Assembly (NCBI RefSeq): GCF_000511385.1 | Contig: NC_023137.1 | Location: 1,929,001-1,993,000 of the forward strand | Source of the DNA: Phaeobacter gallaeciensis DSM 26640 | GTDB lineage: Bacteria > Pseudomonadota > Alphaproteobacteria > Rhodobacterales > Rhodobacteraceae | Reading direction: 5' to 3' | DNA: 64,000 nucleotides | In this document: one piece after another, positions 1 to 8,505 of the stretch | Position numbering within the stretch: the stretch's first letter is position 1 | Layout of the letters: each line of letters begins with the position of its first letter | Translations under genes and position numbers: made by a program | Notes under the pieces: generated by a model | Database searches by the model: none | What the model was told of the DNA's origin: nothing | Seen by the model: only the letters and a program-made list of their open reading frames with translations

Positions 1-422
1 TCCATCGACCTGGCCCGAACGCGGGCGCGATAGGGCAACATCTGTTTGCGCGTCAGGCTGTCAGCCAGAAGTTCATGCTCATAGGTCGTGGTGGCATGGG
101 CAGACCCTTGCCCGGTCTTGGTCACCGTCAGCCGACCATTGACCTGATCCCGTTGCGGCTGGGTAAACAGCTGCGGAACCGAGATCTGCAGCCCCACTGC
201 CAGCTTCTTCAACGCCTCGTAAGTCGGTGACATCTGGCCATTTTCAATCTTTGACAGGGTCGAACGCGCAAGGCCTGCCTGATTGGCAGCATGTTCCAGC
301 GTCCAGTCTCGCGCCTTGCGCAACTCGCGCACCCGAGCGCCCAGATCCAGTGGCTCGGTTTCGGCAGCCTCACCCGATGCACGGGCAATAGTGATAAGCG
401 ATTTGGGATCACGAGCGGTCAT
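1..422 (-). CDS. XRE-family regulator with HTH and start of cupin domain (partial)
   Basis: The reading frame begins at an ATG (422-420) and is still open at the left edge, so the C-terminus is missing. About 140 residues are visible. After a 25-residue lead, residues 27-85 form a classic XRE/Cro helix-turn-helix (ARVRELRKARDWTLEHAA, then GLARSTLSKIENGQMSPTYE). A linker follows, then what looks like the start of the C-terminal cupin half. XRE-cupin proteins usually regulate adjacent catabolic or transport genes in response to a small ligand. Here it is divergent from an acyl-CoA ligase across 65 bp (423-487), so it probably controls that promoter. Ligand and target are inferred, not seen. Confidence 0.85.
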   Translation of the reverse strand, partial: MTARDPKSLITIARASGEAAETEPLDLGARVRELRKARDWTLEHAANQAGLARSTLSKIENGQMSPTYEALKKLAVGLQISVPQLFTQPQRDQVNGRLTVTKTGQGSAHATTTYEHELLADSLTRKQMLPYRARVRARSM

Positions 423-487
423 GCTTTTTCCTATAGGGCGGGGCGCGCCATCTTGCAACGCGTGGTTTGCCCAGTTAGCCAATCAAC

Positions 488-2095
488 ATGCAATCTGTGT
501 CTGACAGCGGGCTCTTCCCGCCCTGCCCCGCGCCGTTCAATCTGGCCGACCATGTGCTCTACCAGCGCGCACCTGGCTGTACCGCCGATGTGGAGGCGCT
601 GGCGCTTTGCGTGCTTGCGCCGCATGTTCAGCCCAATGACGCGACGCCAGACGATCTGAGGGAGCCACAATCACGGGAGCTGACCTATGGCGCCCTGCGC
701 GCTGCGGTACGTGGGGTCGGTACGGGCCTGCTTGCACAGGGGCTGACCCCCGGTGACCGGGTGCTGCTGCGCCTCGGCAATACGCCGATTTTTCCGATTG
801 CCTATCTGGCCGCGATTGCTGTCGGGCTGGTGCCGGTTCCCACCTCCGCGCAGCTGACCGAGCCTGAGGTGGCACGCATCATAGATGACCTGTCGCCCGC
901 TGCCATCCTGCGCGATCCCGGGATCGCCTCAGCACCACACCCACGCGAGATTGAGCGCGACTCACTTGAGGCCATGCAGCGCTCCGCACCGCCGGAAAAC
1001 CAGTTTCAAATGCAGCTCGGCGATCCTGATCGACCGGCCTATATCGTCTACACCTCCGGAACCGGCGGAAATCCGCGCGCAGTGGTACATGCTCACCGGG
1101 CGATCTGGGCGCGCCAAATGATGATCCGTCATTGGTATGATCTGCGCCCCACAGATCGCCTCCTCCATGCCGGTGCGTTCAACTGGACCTTCACGCTGGG
1201 CACCGGGCTGATGGACCCCTGGAGCCTCGGCGCAACCGCACTCATCCCCGAAGACGGCACCCCAATCGCTGCGCTACCCGACCTCTTGCGGCAGTATGAT
1301 GCCAGCCTCTTTGCCGCAGCGCCCGGCGTCTATCGCAAACTGCTGCAACAGGATCAGACACTCCACCTGCCCGCTCTGCGCTACGGTCTCTGCGCTGGTG
1401 AGAAACTCTCCAGCCAGGTGGCGCGGGATTGGCGGACAGCCACCGGTACCGCGCTCTATGAGGCCTTTGGCATGTCGGAATGTTCGACCTTCATCTCGGC
1501 CGATCCGGCGCGCCGCCGTGACCCTGAGCAAACAGGCGACACACTGGGCTGGCCGCAGCCGGGACGCCGGTTGGCGATCCTTGATTCCGACGGCAGTCCG
1601 GTGCCGCGCAACACCTCCGGCGTCATCGCCATTGATCGCCGCGACCCGGGGTTGATGCTCGGCTATTACAACGCCGCAACCGCCACTGAGGATCGCTATC
1701 AGGGGGCGTGGTTTCTAACCGGTGATCTCGGTGAGATGACCGAGGATGGTCAGATCCGCTATCTTGGCCGCAACGACGACATGATGAATGCAGGCGGCTA
1801 TCGCGTCTCCCCGCTTGAGGTGGAAGCAGCGTTGGCAACCCACCCCGATCTGGAGCAGGTGGCGGTCGCCTCTGTCGAGGTGAAACCCGATACCCATATC
1901 ATTGTCGCTTTCTATACCAGTGCCAAAGACGTGACCGATGAGGCGCTTTCGGCTTTTGCCAAGGACCGGCTGGCGCGCTACAAACAGCCGCGCGCTTATT
2001 TGCGTCTCGACGCGCTGCCCAGTGGTGCCAATGGCAAACTGCTGCGCCGCGCCCTGCCCGATTGCTACATCCGACACCAAAGGACCCCGTCATGA
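488..2095 (+). CDS. AMP-dependent acyl/aryl-CoA synthetase
   Basis: A 535-residue member of the adenylate-forming (ANL) family, which activates a carboxylic acid to acyl-AMP and then acyl-CoA. The phosphate-binding loop is YTSGTGGNPRAV (about residue 190), the A5-type motif is YEAFGMSECS (about 325), the TGD segment is FLTGDLGE (about 410), and the C-terminal catalytic lysine lies in PSGANGKLLRR (about 517). The closest types by eye are benzoate/short-chain acyl-CoA ligases; the substrate cannot be assigned. The start lacks a convincing Shine-Dalgarno, so a nearby alternative is possible. It is divergent from the XRE-cupin gene and overlaps the next gene by 4 bp (ATGA). Confidence 0.9.
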   Translation: MQSVSDSGLFPPCPAPFNLADHVLYQRAPGCTADVEALALCVLAPHVQPNDATPDDLREPQSRELTYGALRAAVRGVGTGLLAQGLTPGDRVLLRLGNTPIFPIAYLAAIAVGLVPVPTSAQLTEPEVARIIDDLSPAAILRDPGIASAPHPREIERDSLEAMQRSAPPENQFQMQLGDPDRPAYIVYTSGTGGNPRAVVHAHRAIWARQMMIRHWYDLRPTDRLLHAGAFNWTFTLGTGLMDPWSLGATALIPEDGTPIAALPDLLRQYDASLFAAAPGVYRKLLQQDQTLHLPALRYGLCAGEKLSSQVARDWRTATGTALYEAFGMSECSTFISADPARRRDPEQTGDTLGWPQPGRRLAILDSDGSPVPRNTSGVIAIDRRDPGLMLGYYNAATATEDRYQGAWFLTGDLGEMTEDGQIRYLGRNDDMMNAGGYRVSPLEVEAALATHPDLEQVAVASVEVKPDTHIIVAFYTSAKDVTDEALSAFAKDRLARYKQPRAYLRLDALPSGANGKLLRRALPDCYIRHQRTPS

Positions 2096-2763
2096 GCCTT
2101 GTAAAGCTTGATATCCTGTCCGATCCGATCTGCCCCTGGTGCTATATCGGCAAAACCCATCTGGACAAGGCGCTGGCCGAGGTCGGCGATCACCCGTTTG
2201 TCATTGAATGGCACCCGTTCCAGCTCAACCCCGATATGCCGCGCGATGGCATGGACCGGCGCAGCTATCTGGAAGCGAAATTCGGCGGCAAGGACGGCGC
2301 AGTAAAAGCCTATGCCCCGGTTGTCGAACACGCCAGCGCCGCCGGGCTTGAGATCAATTTCGAAGCCATGAAGCGCACGCCGAACACGCTGGACGCGCAC
2401 CGCCTGATCCACTGGGCCGGGATTGAGGGCAAGCAAAGCGCAGTGGTCGATGCGCTGTTTGATGCCTATTTCGTGCAGGCCAAGGATATTGGCGACGCGG
2501 AGATCCTCGCCGATATTGCGGAGGCTGCGGGAATGGACCGCGCCGTTACTCTGCGGCTGTTGTCAGGCGACACCGACGCCGAGGAAATCCGCAACCGTGA
2601 TGCCCATTCGCGCAAGATGGGCGTCACATCGGTGCCAACATTTGTGGTCGCGAACCAACACGCGGTTCCAGGTGCCCAGCAACCGGAACTCTGGAAACAG
2701 GTGATTGCCGACATCCAGAGACAGCTGCAGGAAGGTGACGTGGCCGAGACCGACAAAGCCTGA
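2092..2763 (+). CDS. DsbA/FrnE-family thiol oxidoreductase
   Basis: A 223-residue thioredoxin-fold protein of the FrnE/2-hydroxychromene-2-carboxylate isomerase-like branch. The CxxC active site is CPWC in SDPICPWCYIGK, about residue 12. A helical insertion follows, and the cis-Pro segment is TSVPTFVV near residue 178. No signal peptide is visible, so it should act in the cytoplasm. I chose the ATG at 2092 over an upstream one at 2062 because AAAGGA (2079-2084) is well spaced and the ATG overlaps the ligase stop as ATGA, which suggests translational coupling. The partner of the redox site is unknown; pairing with a CoA ligase might mean glutathione- or CoA-linked chemistry, which is inference. 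Confidence 0.9.
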   Translation: MSLVKLDILSDPICPWCYIGKTHLDKALAEVGDHPFVIEWHPFQLNPDMPRDGMDRRSYLEAKFGGKDGAVKAYAPVVEHASAAGLEINFEAMKRTPNTLDAHRLIHWAGIEGKQSAVVDALFDAYFVQAKDIGDAEILADIAEAAGMDRAVTLRLLSGDTDAEEIRNRDAHSRKMGVTSVPTFVVANQHAVPGAQQPELWKQVIADIQRQLQEGDVAETDKA

Positions 2764-2838
2764 ACGCGCGCCTCAGTACGCCTAGCCTTATATTGAAAGT
2801 CTGGATCTGCGGCACAGAGCAGTCAGACCTTTGCGGCA

Positions 2839-2888
2839 GGACCAGACACAAAGATGCACATGAATCTGTGCGTCTAGGCTGCTGGTCC
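2839..2888 (+). other. Nested inverted repeats in the 213-bp gap before the MFS gene
   Basis: An outer 7-bp helix (2839-2845 with 2882-2888, perfect) encloses an inner 8-9 bp helix (about 2852-2860 with 2867-2875, one wobble) around a 6-base loop. There is no T-run, so it is not an intrinsic terminator. It lies between the DsbA-like gene and the exporter and could be a transcript leader structure or a protein-binding dyad. Confidence 0.35.
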
Positions 2889-2976
2889 AATCCCGAGAGA
2901 TATGTTAGCGCGGACAGAGCGCCGCCCAGACAGTACCCGATTACCGGGGCTCCTGATGTGTCGCCTGAGGTTTCAA

Positions 2977-4200
2977 ATGACAAAAGATATACAGATCAGC
3001 ATGTCCAAAGCTGAGTTCATTGCCCTGATTGCGATGATGTTCGCAACTGTTGCATTTTCCATCGACGCGATGCTGCCTGCGCTGCCTGAAATAGGTCAGA
3101 CGCTCAGCTCCGACAACCCCAACCGCGCACAGCTGGTCATTGCGACCTTTGCGCTTGGCATGGGGGTCGGCACGTTTTTTACCGGGCCGCTCTCCGACGC
3201 CTTTGGCCGCCGGTCGGTCATTTTTGCCGCTGCGGGCCTTTATATCGCAGCTGCGCTGGTGGCCTATGCCAGCTCCTCCATCGAAATGCTGCTATTGAGC
3301 CGTGTGGTGATGGGGCTTGGTGCTGCCGGACCGCGCGTCGTGGCACTGGCGATTGTGCGCGACCTCTATTCTGGCCGCGAAATGGCTAGGATGATGTCTA
3401 TCGCCATGCTGATTTTCACCCTCGTGCCAGCCATCGCTCCGATGATGGGCGCAGGCATTATCCTGCTGACCAGCTGGCGCGGCATCTTCCTGGCCTTTGC
3501 GCTGTTTGCCGTCGTCATCGTCCTCTGGATGGGGCTGCGCTTGCCTGAACCATTGCCGATCGAGAACCGCCGCCCGTTCCGCCTGCCAAGCCTCCTTGCA
3601 GCTGTGCTTGAGATGTTTCGACATCCGACCGTACGGCTGTCGATGATAGTACAATGCCTGTGTCTGGCGATGCTATTTTGCATGATCACGCTGGTGCAGC
3701 CGATCTATGATGTGGTCTTTGATCGCGCTGCCAGCTTTCCGTTCTGGTTTGGCTTCATTGCCATCATGTCAGGCAGCAGCAGCCTGATCAACGCGTCGCT
3801 TGTGGTCCGCTTGGGCATGCGGCGCATGGTGACATGGGCGCTGGCCGGACAAATCATCTTCTCCACGCTGATGCTGGGCCTTGAGGTGCTGCCGCTCTCC
3901 CGTGATCTTATGTTTGCGTTGTTCGTGGCCTGGCAGACCAGCGTGTTTTTCATGGCCGGTCTGACGCTTGGCAACCTCAATGCAATGGCGATGGAGCCGA
4001 TGGGCCATATCGCAGGCATGGCCGCCTCCATCGTCGGCGGTGTGTCCACGGTGTTCGCCGCCGCAGCTGCCGCGACGGTGGGGCTGCTGTTTGATGGCTC
4101 CATTGCGCCACTCACCGGTGCGATCCTGCTGATGGTGGTCGCAGGCTACGCAACCATGCTTCATATGGCACGGGTCGAAAACCGGGTGGCGGCGGAATAA
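2977..4200 (+). CDS. Bcr/CflA-family MFS drug-efflux transporter
   Basis: About 407 residues with 12 predicted hydrophobic helices. The major-facilitator loop 2-3 signature is GPLSDAFGRRSVIF (about residue 72), and the helix-1 pattern FSIDAMLPALPEIG is typical of the Bcr/CflA (DHA1) drug:proton antiporter group (bicyclomycin, chloramphenicol or sulfonamide export; possibly metabolites). I chose ATG 2977 because GAGG at 2967-2970 is well placed; an earlier start at 2902 and a later one at 3001 exist. It stands alone, followed by a strong bidirectional terminator. The exported compound is unknown. Confidence 0.9.
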   Translation: MTKDIQISMSKAEFIALIAMMFATVAFSIDAMLPALPEIGQTLSSDNPNRAQLVIATFALGMGVGTFFTGPLSDAFGRRSVIFAAAGLYIAAALVAYASSSIEMLLLSRVVMGLGAAGPRVVALAIVRDLYSGREMARMMSIAMLIFTLVPAIAPMMGAGIILLTSWRGIFLAFALFAVVIVLWMGLRLPEPLPIENRRPFRLPSLLAAVLEMFRHPTVRLSMIVQCLCLAMLFCMITLVQPIYDVVFDRAASFPFWFGFIAIMSGSSSLINASLVVRLGMRRMVTWALAGQIIFSTLMLGLEVLPLSRDLMFALFVAWQTSVFFMAGLTLGNLNAMAMEPMGHIAGMAASIVGGVSTVFAAAAAATVGLLFDGSIAPLTGAILLMVVAGYATMLHMARVENRVAAE

Positions 4201-4227
4201 CCCCCCGACATATCGCGATACAAAACA

Positions 4228-4258
4228 AAGCCCCTCCAAGCAGTTGGAGGGGCTTTTT
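4228..4258. terminator. Bidirectional intrinsic terminator between MFS gene and mfd
   Basis: A perfect 12-bp GC-rich stem (4228-4239 with 4244-4255) with a GCAG loop is flanked by A-runs on the left and T-runs on the right. It can end the + strand MFS transcript and the - strand mfd transcript. Confidence 0.9.
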
Positions 4259-4280
4259 CATGTCCAGCGCGTCAGCTTGT

Positions 4281-7200
4281 TCAACCAGATTTCGCCTTTG
4301 CCTTGGCTTTCTTCTTTTCGGCAACAACCTTCTCAGCCAGATCCCGCGCGATGGCGAAGGCACCTTTGATCTTGTCGCTGTCTTTCTTCCAATCCCGGCG
4401 CACGACAATCTTGTTGTCCTTCACCTTGGCCAGACCATCCTGCGCCTGAATGAACTCCACAAGCCCCTGAGGCGAGGCGAATTTATCATTGTGGAACTGA
4501 ATGGTTGCGCCTTTTGGTCCACCGTCCAACTTGGCAATCCCGGCCCGTTTGCACATCGCCTTGATCCGCACCACCAGCATCAAAGTGTTGACCTCTTTGG
4601 GCAGCGGCCCAAAACGGTCGATCAGTTCTGCGGCAAAACCTTCCAGCTCCACCTTGGTGCTCAGATCCGAGAGCCGACGATAAAGACCCAGACGCACATC
4701 CAGATCCGGCACGTAATTCTCCGGGATCAACACTGGTACGCCAAGGTTGATCTGCGGCGCCCATTGGTCATCGCCACCGGTCAGGCCTTCAAGTTCACCG
4801 GATTTGATCTTAGCAATCGCCTCTTCCAGCATGGATTGATAAAGCTCATAGCCCACATCACGCATCTGGCCGGATTGCTCTTCACCAAGGAGATTGCCCG
4901 CGCCGCGAATATCCAGGTCCTGCGAAGCCAGCGAGAACCCCGCCCCCAGCGTATCCAGCGATCCCAGAACCCGCAGGCGTTTTTCCGCGCCGGGCGTCAG
5001 GCGCACACGGGGCTTGGTGGTGAGATAGGCATAAGCGCGCGTCTTTGACCGCCCCACGCGGCCGCGGATCTGATAAAGCTGCGCCAGACCAAACATATCG
5101 GCCCGATGCACCACCATCGTGTTGGCAGTTGGAATATCCAAACCGGATTCGACAATTGTTGTCGCCAGCAGCACGTCGAATTTACCATCGTAAAAGGCAT
5201 TCATCCGGTCATCCAGATCACCCGCCGCCAATTGACCATGCGCCACGACATAAGACAGCTCCGGCAACTGCTCCTTCAAAAAAGCTTCAACGTCCGGCAG
5301 ATCGGTGATGCGCGGCACCACATAGAAACTCTGCCCACCGCGATAGTGCTCTCGCAGCAGCGCTTCGCGGATGGTGACGGCATCGAACTCGCTCACATAT
5401 GTGCGGATGGCCAGACGGTCCACCGGCGGGGTGCCGATGATGGAGAGATCGCGCACGCCAGTCAGGCTCAATTGCAGCGTTCGCGGGATCGGCGTTGCGG
5501 TCAGCGTCAGCACGTGGATGTCACTGCGCATCTGCTTTAGCCGCTCTTTATGGGCGACACCGAAATGCTGTTCCTCGTCGATGATCAGCAGGCCGAGGTT
5601 CTGGAACCGCACGGATTTTGCCAGCAAAGCATGGGTGCCGACGACAATATCAACGGTGCCTTTGGCCATACCCTCGCGGGTTTTGGCGGCGTCCTTTGCA
5701 GTAACAAACCGCGACAACTGCCTGACTTCCAAAGGAAACCCGCGAAACCGCTGCGCGAAGGCCGCCGCATGCTGGCGCGCCAGCAACGTGGTGGGCGCAA
5801 CAATCGCCACCTGCACACCGGACATCGCCGCAATGAAGGCCGCGCGCATCGCAACCTCGGTCTTGCCGAAGCCGACATCGCCGCAGATCAACCGGTCCAT
5901 GGGAGAGCCGGATTGAAGATCTTCCATCACTTCGCCAATCGCGCGCAGCTGATCATCGGTTTCCTGATAGGGGAAGCGGGCGGAGAACTCTTCCCAGGCA
6001 TGCGGCGGCGGATCCATCATCGGCGCCTTGCGCAACGCGCGCTCCGCTGCGACCCGGATCAGACGATCCGCCATCTCGCGGATCCGTTCCTTCAGCTTGG
6101 CCTTCTTCGCTTGCCACGCCCCGCCTCCTAGCCGATCCAGCAGCCCCTCGTCATGACCGTATTTCGACAGGAGCTCGATATTCTCAACCGGCAGGTACAG
6201 CTTCGACTGCTCTGCATATTCCAGCAGAATGCACTCATGCGCAGCGCCTGCGGCGGTGACAACTTCAAGCCCCTTATAGCGACCTATCCCATGGTCCACA
6301 TGCACCACCAGATCGCCAGGGCTGAGGGATTGTGTCTCGGTCAGGAAATTCTCTGCCTTGCGGCGTTTCTTTGGCGCGCGGATCAGCCGGTCCCCCAGCA
6401 CATCCTGTTCGGAAATCACCGTCAGATCATCGGTCTCAAACCCATGTTCCAGCGCCCAGACCGCCAAATGCAGACCGGATTTGCCAATTCGGGTGCCGTC
6501 GTTGATCGCGATAACCTCCGACAGACCTTCGTCCTCGATCAACCCGGTCAAACGCTCCCGCGCACCCTCGGAATAGGAGGCGACCACAACCGGTCCCACC
6601 TGCATCCGCGCTTTAATATGATCCGCCAATGTTTTGAAAAGGCTGACACTCTCCAACTGTCGCTCAGGGGAGAAGTTGCGACCAATCCGGCCACCAGCAT
6701 CAATCACCCCAGGTCCGCTGGCCTGCGGCAGCGGATGGAACTGGATCACCCGATGATCCTCAATTGCCGCCTCCCAAGACGCATCATCAAGATAAAGCAG
6801 ACCCGGCGGCACAGGTTTGTAGACCGTGTCCATCCGCCCCTTTTGTGCCATCGCAATCTTGCGGGTCTCATATTGGTCCACGATGCTGTCCCAGCGGGCC
6901 AATCGGGCGGGTGTCACCTGATCGTCCAACGTTACCGTTGCACTCGGCAGGTAATCAAACAGGGTCTCCAGCCGATCATGGAAAAACGGCAACCAATGTT
7001 CGATCCCTTGGTATTTCCGCCCTGCAGACACCGCCTCATAGAGCGGATCATCCGTGCCCGCCGCACCAAACTCGATCCGGTAATTCTGCCGAAACCTGGT
7101 TACAGCGGCCTCATCAAGGATCACCTCGGAAACTGGCGCCAGCTCGACAATCGACAGCTTCTCCGTAGTCCGCTGGGTCGCTGGATCAAAACGGCGCGCC

Positions 7201-7748
7201 CCATCCAGCACATCGCCAAAGAGATCCAGCCGCACCGGGCCGCTCTGCCCGGGAGGAAAGATATCAATGATCCCGCCCCGCACCGCAAAATCCCCCGGCT
7301 CCATCACCGTCGGGCTCTTGGTGAAGCCCATGCGCGTCAGGTAGCCCCGCAGGGCCTCCTCATCGATGCGCCGATCCACCTCGGCAACAAAGGCGGCATC
7401 CTTCAGAACCTGTCTGGCAGGAACCCGCTGGGTCGCAGCATTCAGCGTGGTCAGCAGCACAAACTGCCCCGGCATCTGATGCACCAGCGCCGCCAGCGTG
7501 GCCATCCGCGCCGCAGCAATGTCCGCATTGGGCGACACCCGGTCATAGGGCAGGCAATCCCAGCCCGGAAAACTGATGACGGGCATATCTGGCGCGAAGA
7601 AAGCCAGCGCCGCCCGCGTTGCCTCCATCCGCTTGTCATCGCGCGCAACATGCACCACCGGCGCATTGCTGCTGGCGGCTTCCTTCAGGATCAGCCGCGC
7701 ATCAAAGCCTTCTGGTGCGCCGCCTGCGGTGATTGCCCGTTGCGCCAT
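4281..7748 (-). CDS. mfd: Transcription-repair coupling factor Mfd
   Basis: The 1155 residues match the usual Mfd length. Mfd is a DNA translocase that removes RNA polymerase stalled at lesions and recruits UvrA. Visible parts in order: the UvrB-homology region (residues about 1-330); the RNA-polymerase-interaction (CarD-like) domain with PGDLVVHVDHGIGRYKGL near 480; the SF2 helicase core with Walker A GDVGFGKTEVAMRAAF near 632, DEEQHFG, TATPIPRTLQLSL and the QIRGRVGRS motif VI; then the C-terminal TRCF domain ending in a Lys/Ala-rich tail (EKKKAKAKAKSG). A standalone gene on the minus strand, ending at the shared terminator. Confidence 0.97.
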   Translation of the reverse strand: MAQRAITAGGAPEGFDARLILKEAASSNAPVVHVARDDKRMEATRAALAFFAPDMPVISFPGWDCLPYDRVSPNADIAAARMATLAALVHQMPGQFVLLTTLNAATQRVPARQVLKDAAFVAEVDRRIDEEALRGYLTRMGFTKSPTVMEPGDFAVRGGIIDIFPPGQSGPVRLDLFGDVLDGARRFDPATQRTTEKLSIVELAPVSEVILDEAAVTRFRQNYRIEFGAAGTDDPLYEAVSAGRKYQGIEHWLPFFHDRLETLFDYLPSATVTLDDQVTPARLARWDSIVDQYETRKIAMAQKGRMDTVYKPVPPGLLYLDDASWEAAIEDHRVIQFHPLPQASGPGVIDAGGRIGRNFSPERQLESVSLFKTLADHIKARMQVGPVVVASYSEGARERLTGLIEDEGLSEVIAINDGTRIGKSGLHLAVWALEHGFETDDLTVISEQDVLGDRLIRAPKKRRKAENFLTETQSLSPGDLVVHVDHGIGRYKGLEVVTAAGAAHECILLEYAEQSKLYLPVENIELLSKYGHDEGLLDRLGGGAWQAKKAKLKERIREMADRLIRVAAERALRKAPMMDPPPHAWEEFSARFPYQETDDQLRAIGEVMEDLQSGSPMDRLICGDVGFGKTEVAMRAAFIAAMSGVQVAIVAPTTLLARQHAAAFAQRFRGFPLEVRQLSRFVTAKDAAKTREGMAKGTVDIVVGTHALLAKSVRFQNLGLLIIDEEQHFGVAHKERLKQMRSDIHVLTLTATPIPRTLQLSLTGVRDLSIIGTPPVDRLAIRTYVSEFDAVTIREALLREHYRGGQSFYVVPRITDLPDVEAFLKEQLPELSYVVAHGQLAAGDLDDRMNAFYDGKFDVLLATTIVESGLDIPTANTMVVHRADMFGLAQLYQIRGRVGRSKTRAYAYLTTKPRVRLTPGAEKRLRVLGSLDTLGAGFSLASQDLDIRGAGNLLGEEQSGQMRDVGYELYQSMLEEAIAKIKSGELEGLTGGDDQWAPQINLGVPVLIPENYVPDLDVRLGLYRRLSDLSTKVELEGFAAELIDRFGPLPKEVNTLMLVVRIKAMCKRAGIAKLDGGPKGATIQFHNDKFASPQGLVEFIQAQDGLAKVKDNKIVVRRDWKKDSDKIKGAFAIARDLAEKVVAEKKKAKAKAKSG

Positions 7749-7782
7749 CTCTGTCTCTCTTTCGTCGTCTGCCCGCAGGCAA

Positions 7783-8307
7783 TTAGCCTAGGAACCCGAT
7801 CTGCAGGTTCTGATACATGCCCCAAAGCGCGGTCACAAAGATCGCGACCATACCCACCAGCTGAATGAACAACCGGGTAATGGTCAGTTGCCGGGCCAGG
7901 GCTTCCCCCGCCAGCCCCTCACGATTGATCCGGCGCGCCGAGTTCCAGTTAATTAGGCCAACAATTGCCATGGGAAAGGCCAGAAGAAACACCGCTTGGG
8001 CAAATTCCACCCCGTAGTAGAATCCCAGCATCCCCAGCATCGCGAGCACAAAGCAGGTCATCCCCAGAACCCAATGGCCCGACACCTCAGTAATATACAA
8101 CATCCGGTTCACATTGACGCGGGTGATGGCCTCCAGATCCAGCGCCGCCTGCCCGCCCTGCTTGCGCGCGCGGTAAACCATATCAAACGGCACTCCCATC
8201 ACCCAATGGCTGGCGGAGGACCAGACTACGGCCAGCGCGATCCAGTACCACAGGTTGGAAAAGGACCGCAGATCAATCAGCTCGGTCAAGGTATGAAACA
8301 GATCCAC
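7783..8307 (-). CDS. Conserved rhodobacterial integral membrane protein
   Basis: I read 174 residues from a GTG start (8307), chosen because GAGAAGG lies just upstream and the larger frame running to 8913 crosses the hemB coding region. Four hydrophobic segments are visible: WYWIALAVVWSSASHWVMG near residue 18, VLGMTCFVLAMLGMLGFYYG near 80, AVFLLAFPMAIVGLINW near 102, and a C-terminal FIQLVGMVAIFVTALWG. A basic loop RARKQGG follows helix 1. Similar proteins in Roseobacter genomes have been labelled 'component of SufBCD complex', but nothing in the sequence supports an iron-sulfur role and none is claimed. Divergent from hemB. Confidence 0.75.
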   Translation of the reverse strand: MDLFHTLTELIDLRSFSNLWYWIALAVVWSSASHWVMGVPFDMVYRARKQGGQAALDLEAITRVNVNRMLYITEVSGHWVLGMTCFVLAMLGMLGFYYGVEFAQAVFLLAFPMAIVGLINWNSARRINREGLAGEALARQLTITRLFIQLVGMVAIFVTALWGMYQNLQIGFLG

Positions 8308-8505
8308 TGCGCGGCCCTTCTCTCGTCCAGTCGTTGCGCCCCTATATCCCTCGCGCGGCACTCTGGCACAAGGGGTGGTCCCACTGGCCACAGGATAGGC
8401 AGGCTGGCGCGGCGAATCTGTCACTTGTCGCCGCCGCCATTCCATGCGACCCAAGGGATAAACTGCGACCGCTTGCCGGATTGCACCCTGATCTGCGAGG
8501 ACCCG

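Noticed and set aside
6153..7868. 571-codon open frame on the + strand
   Set aside because: It lies wholly antisense to mfd and its end; composition is low-complexity Arg/His/Gln as expected from the complement of a high-GC gene.
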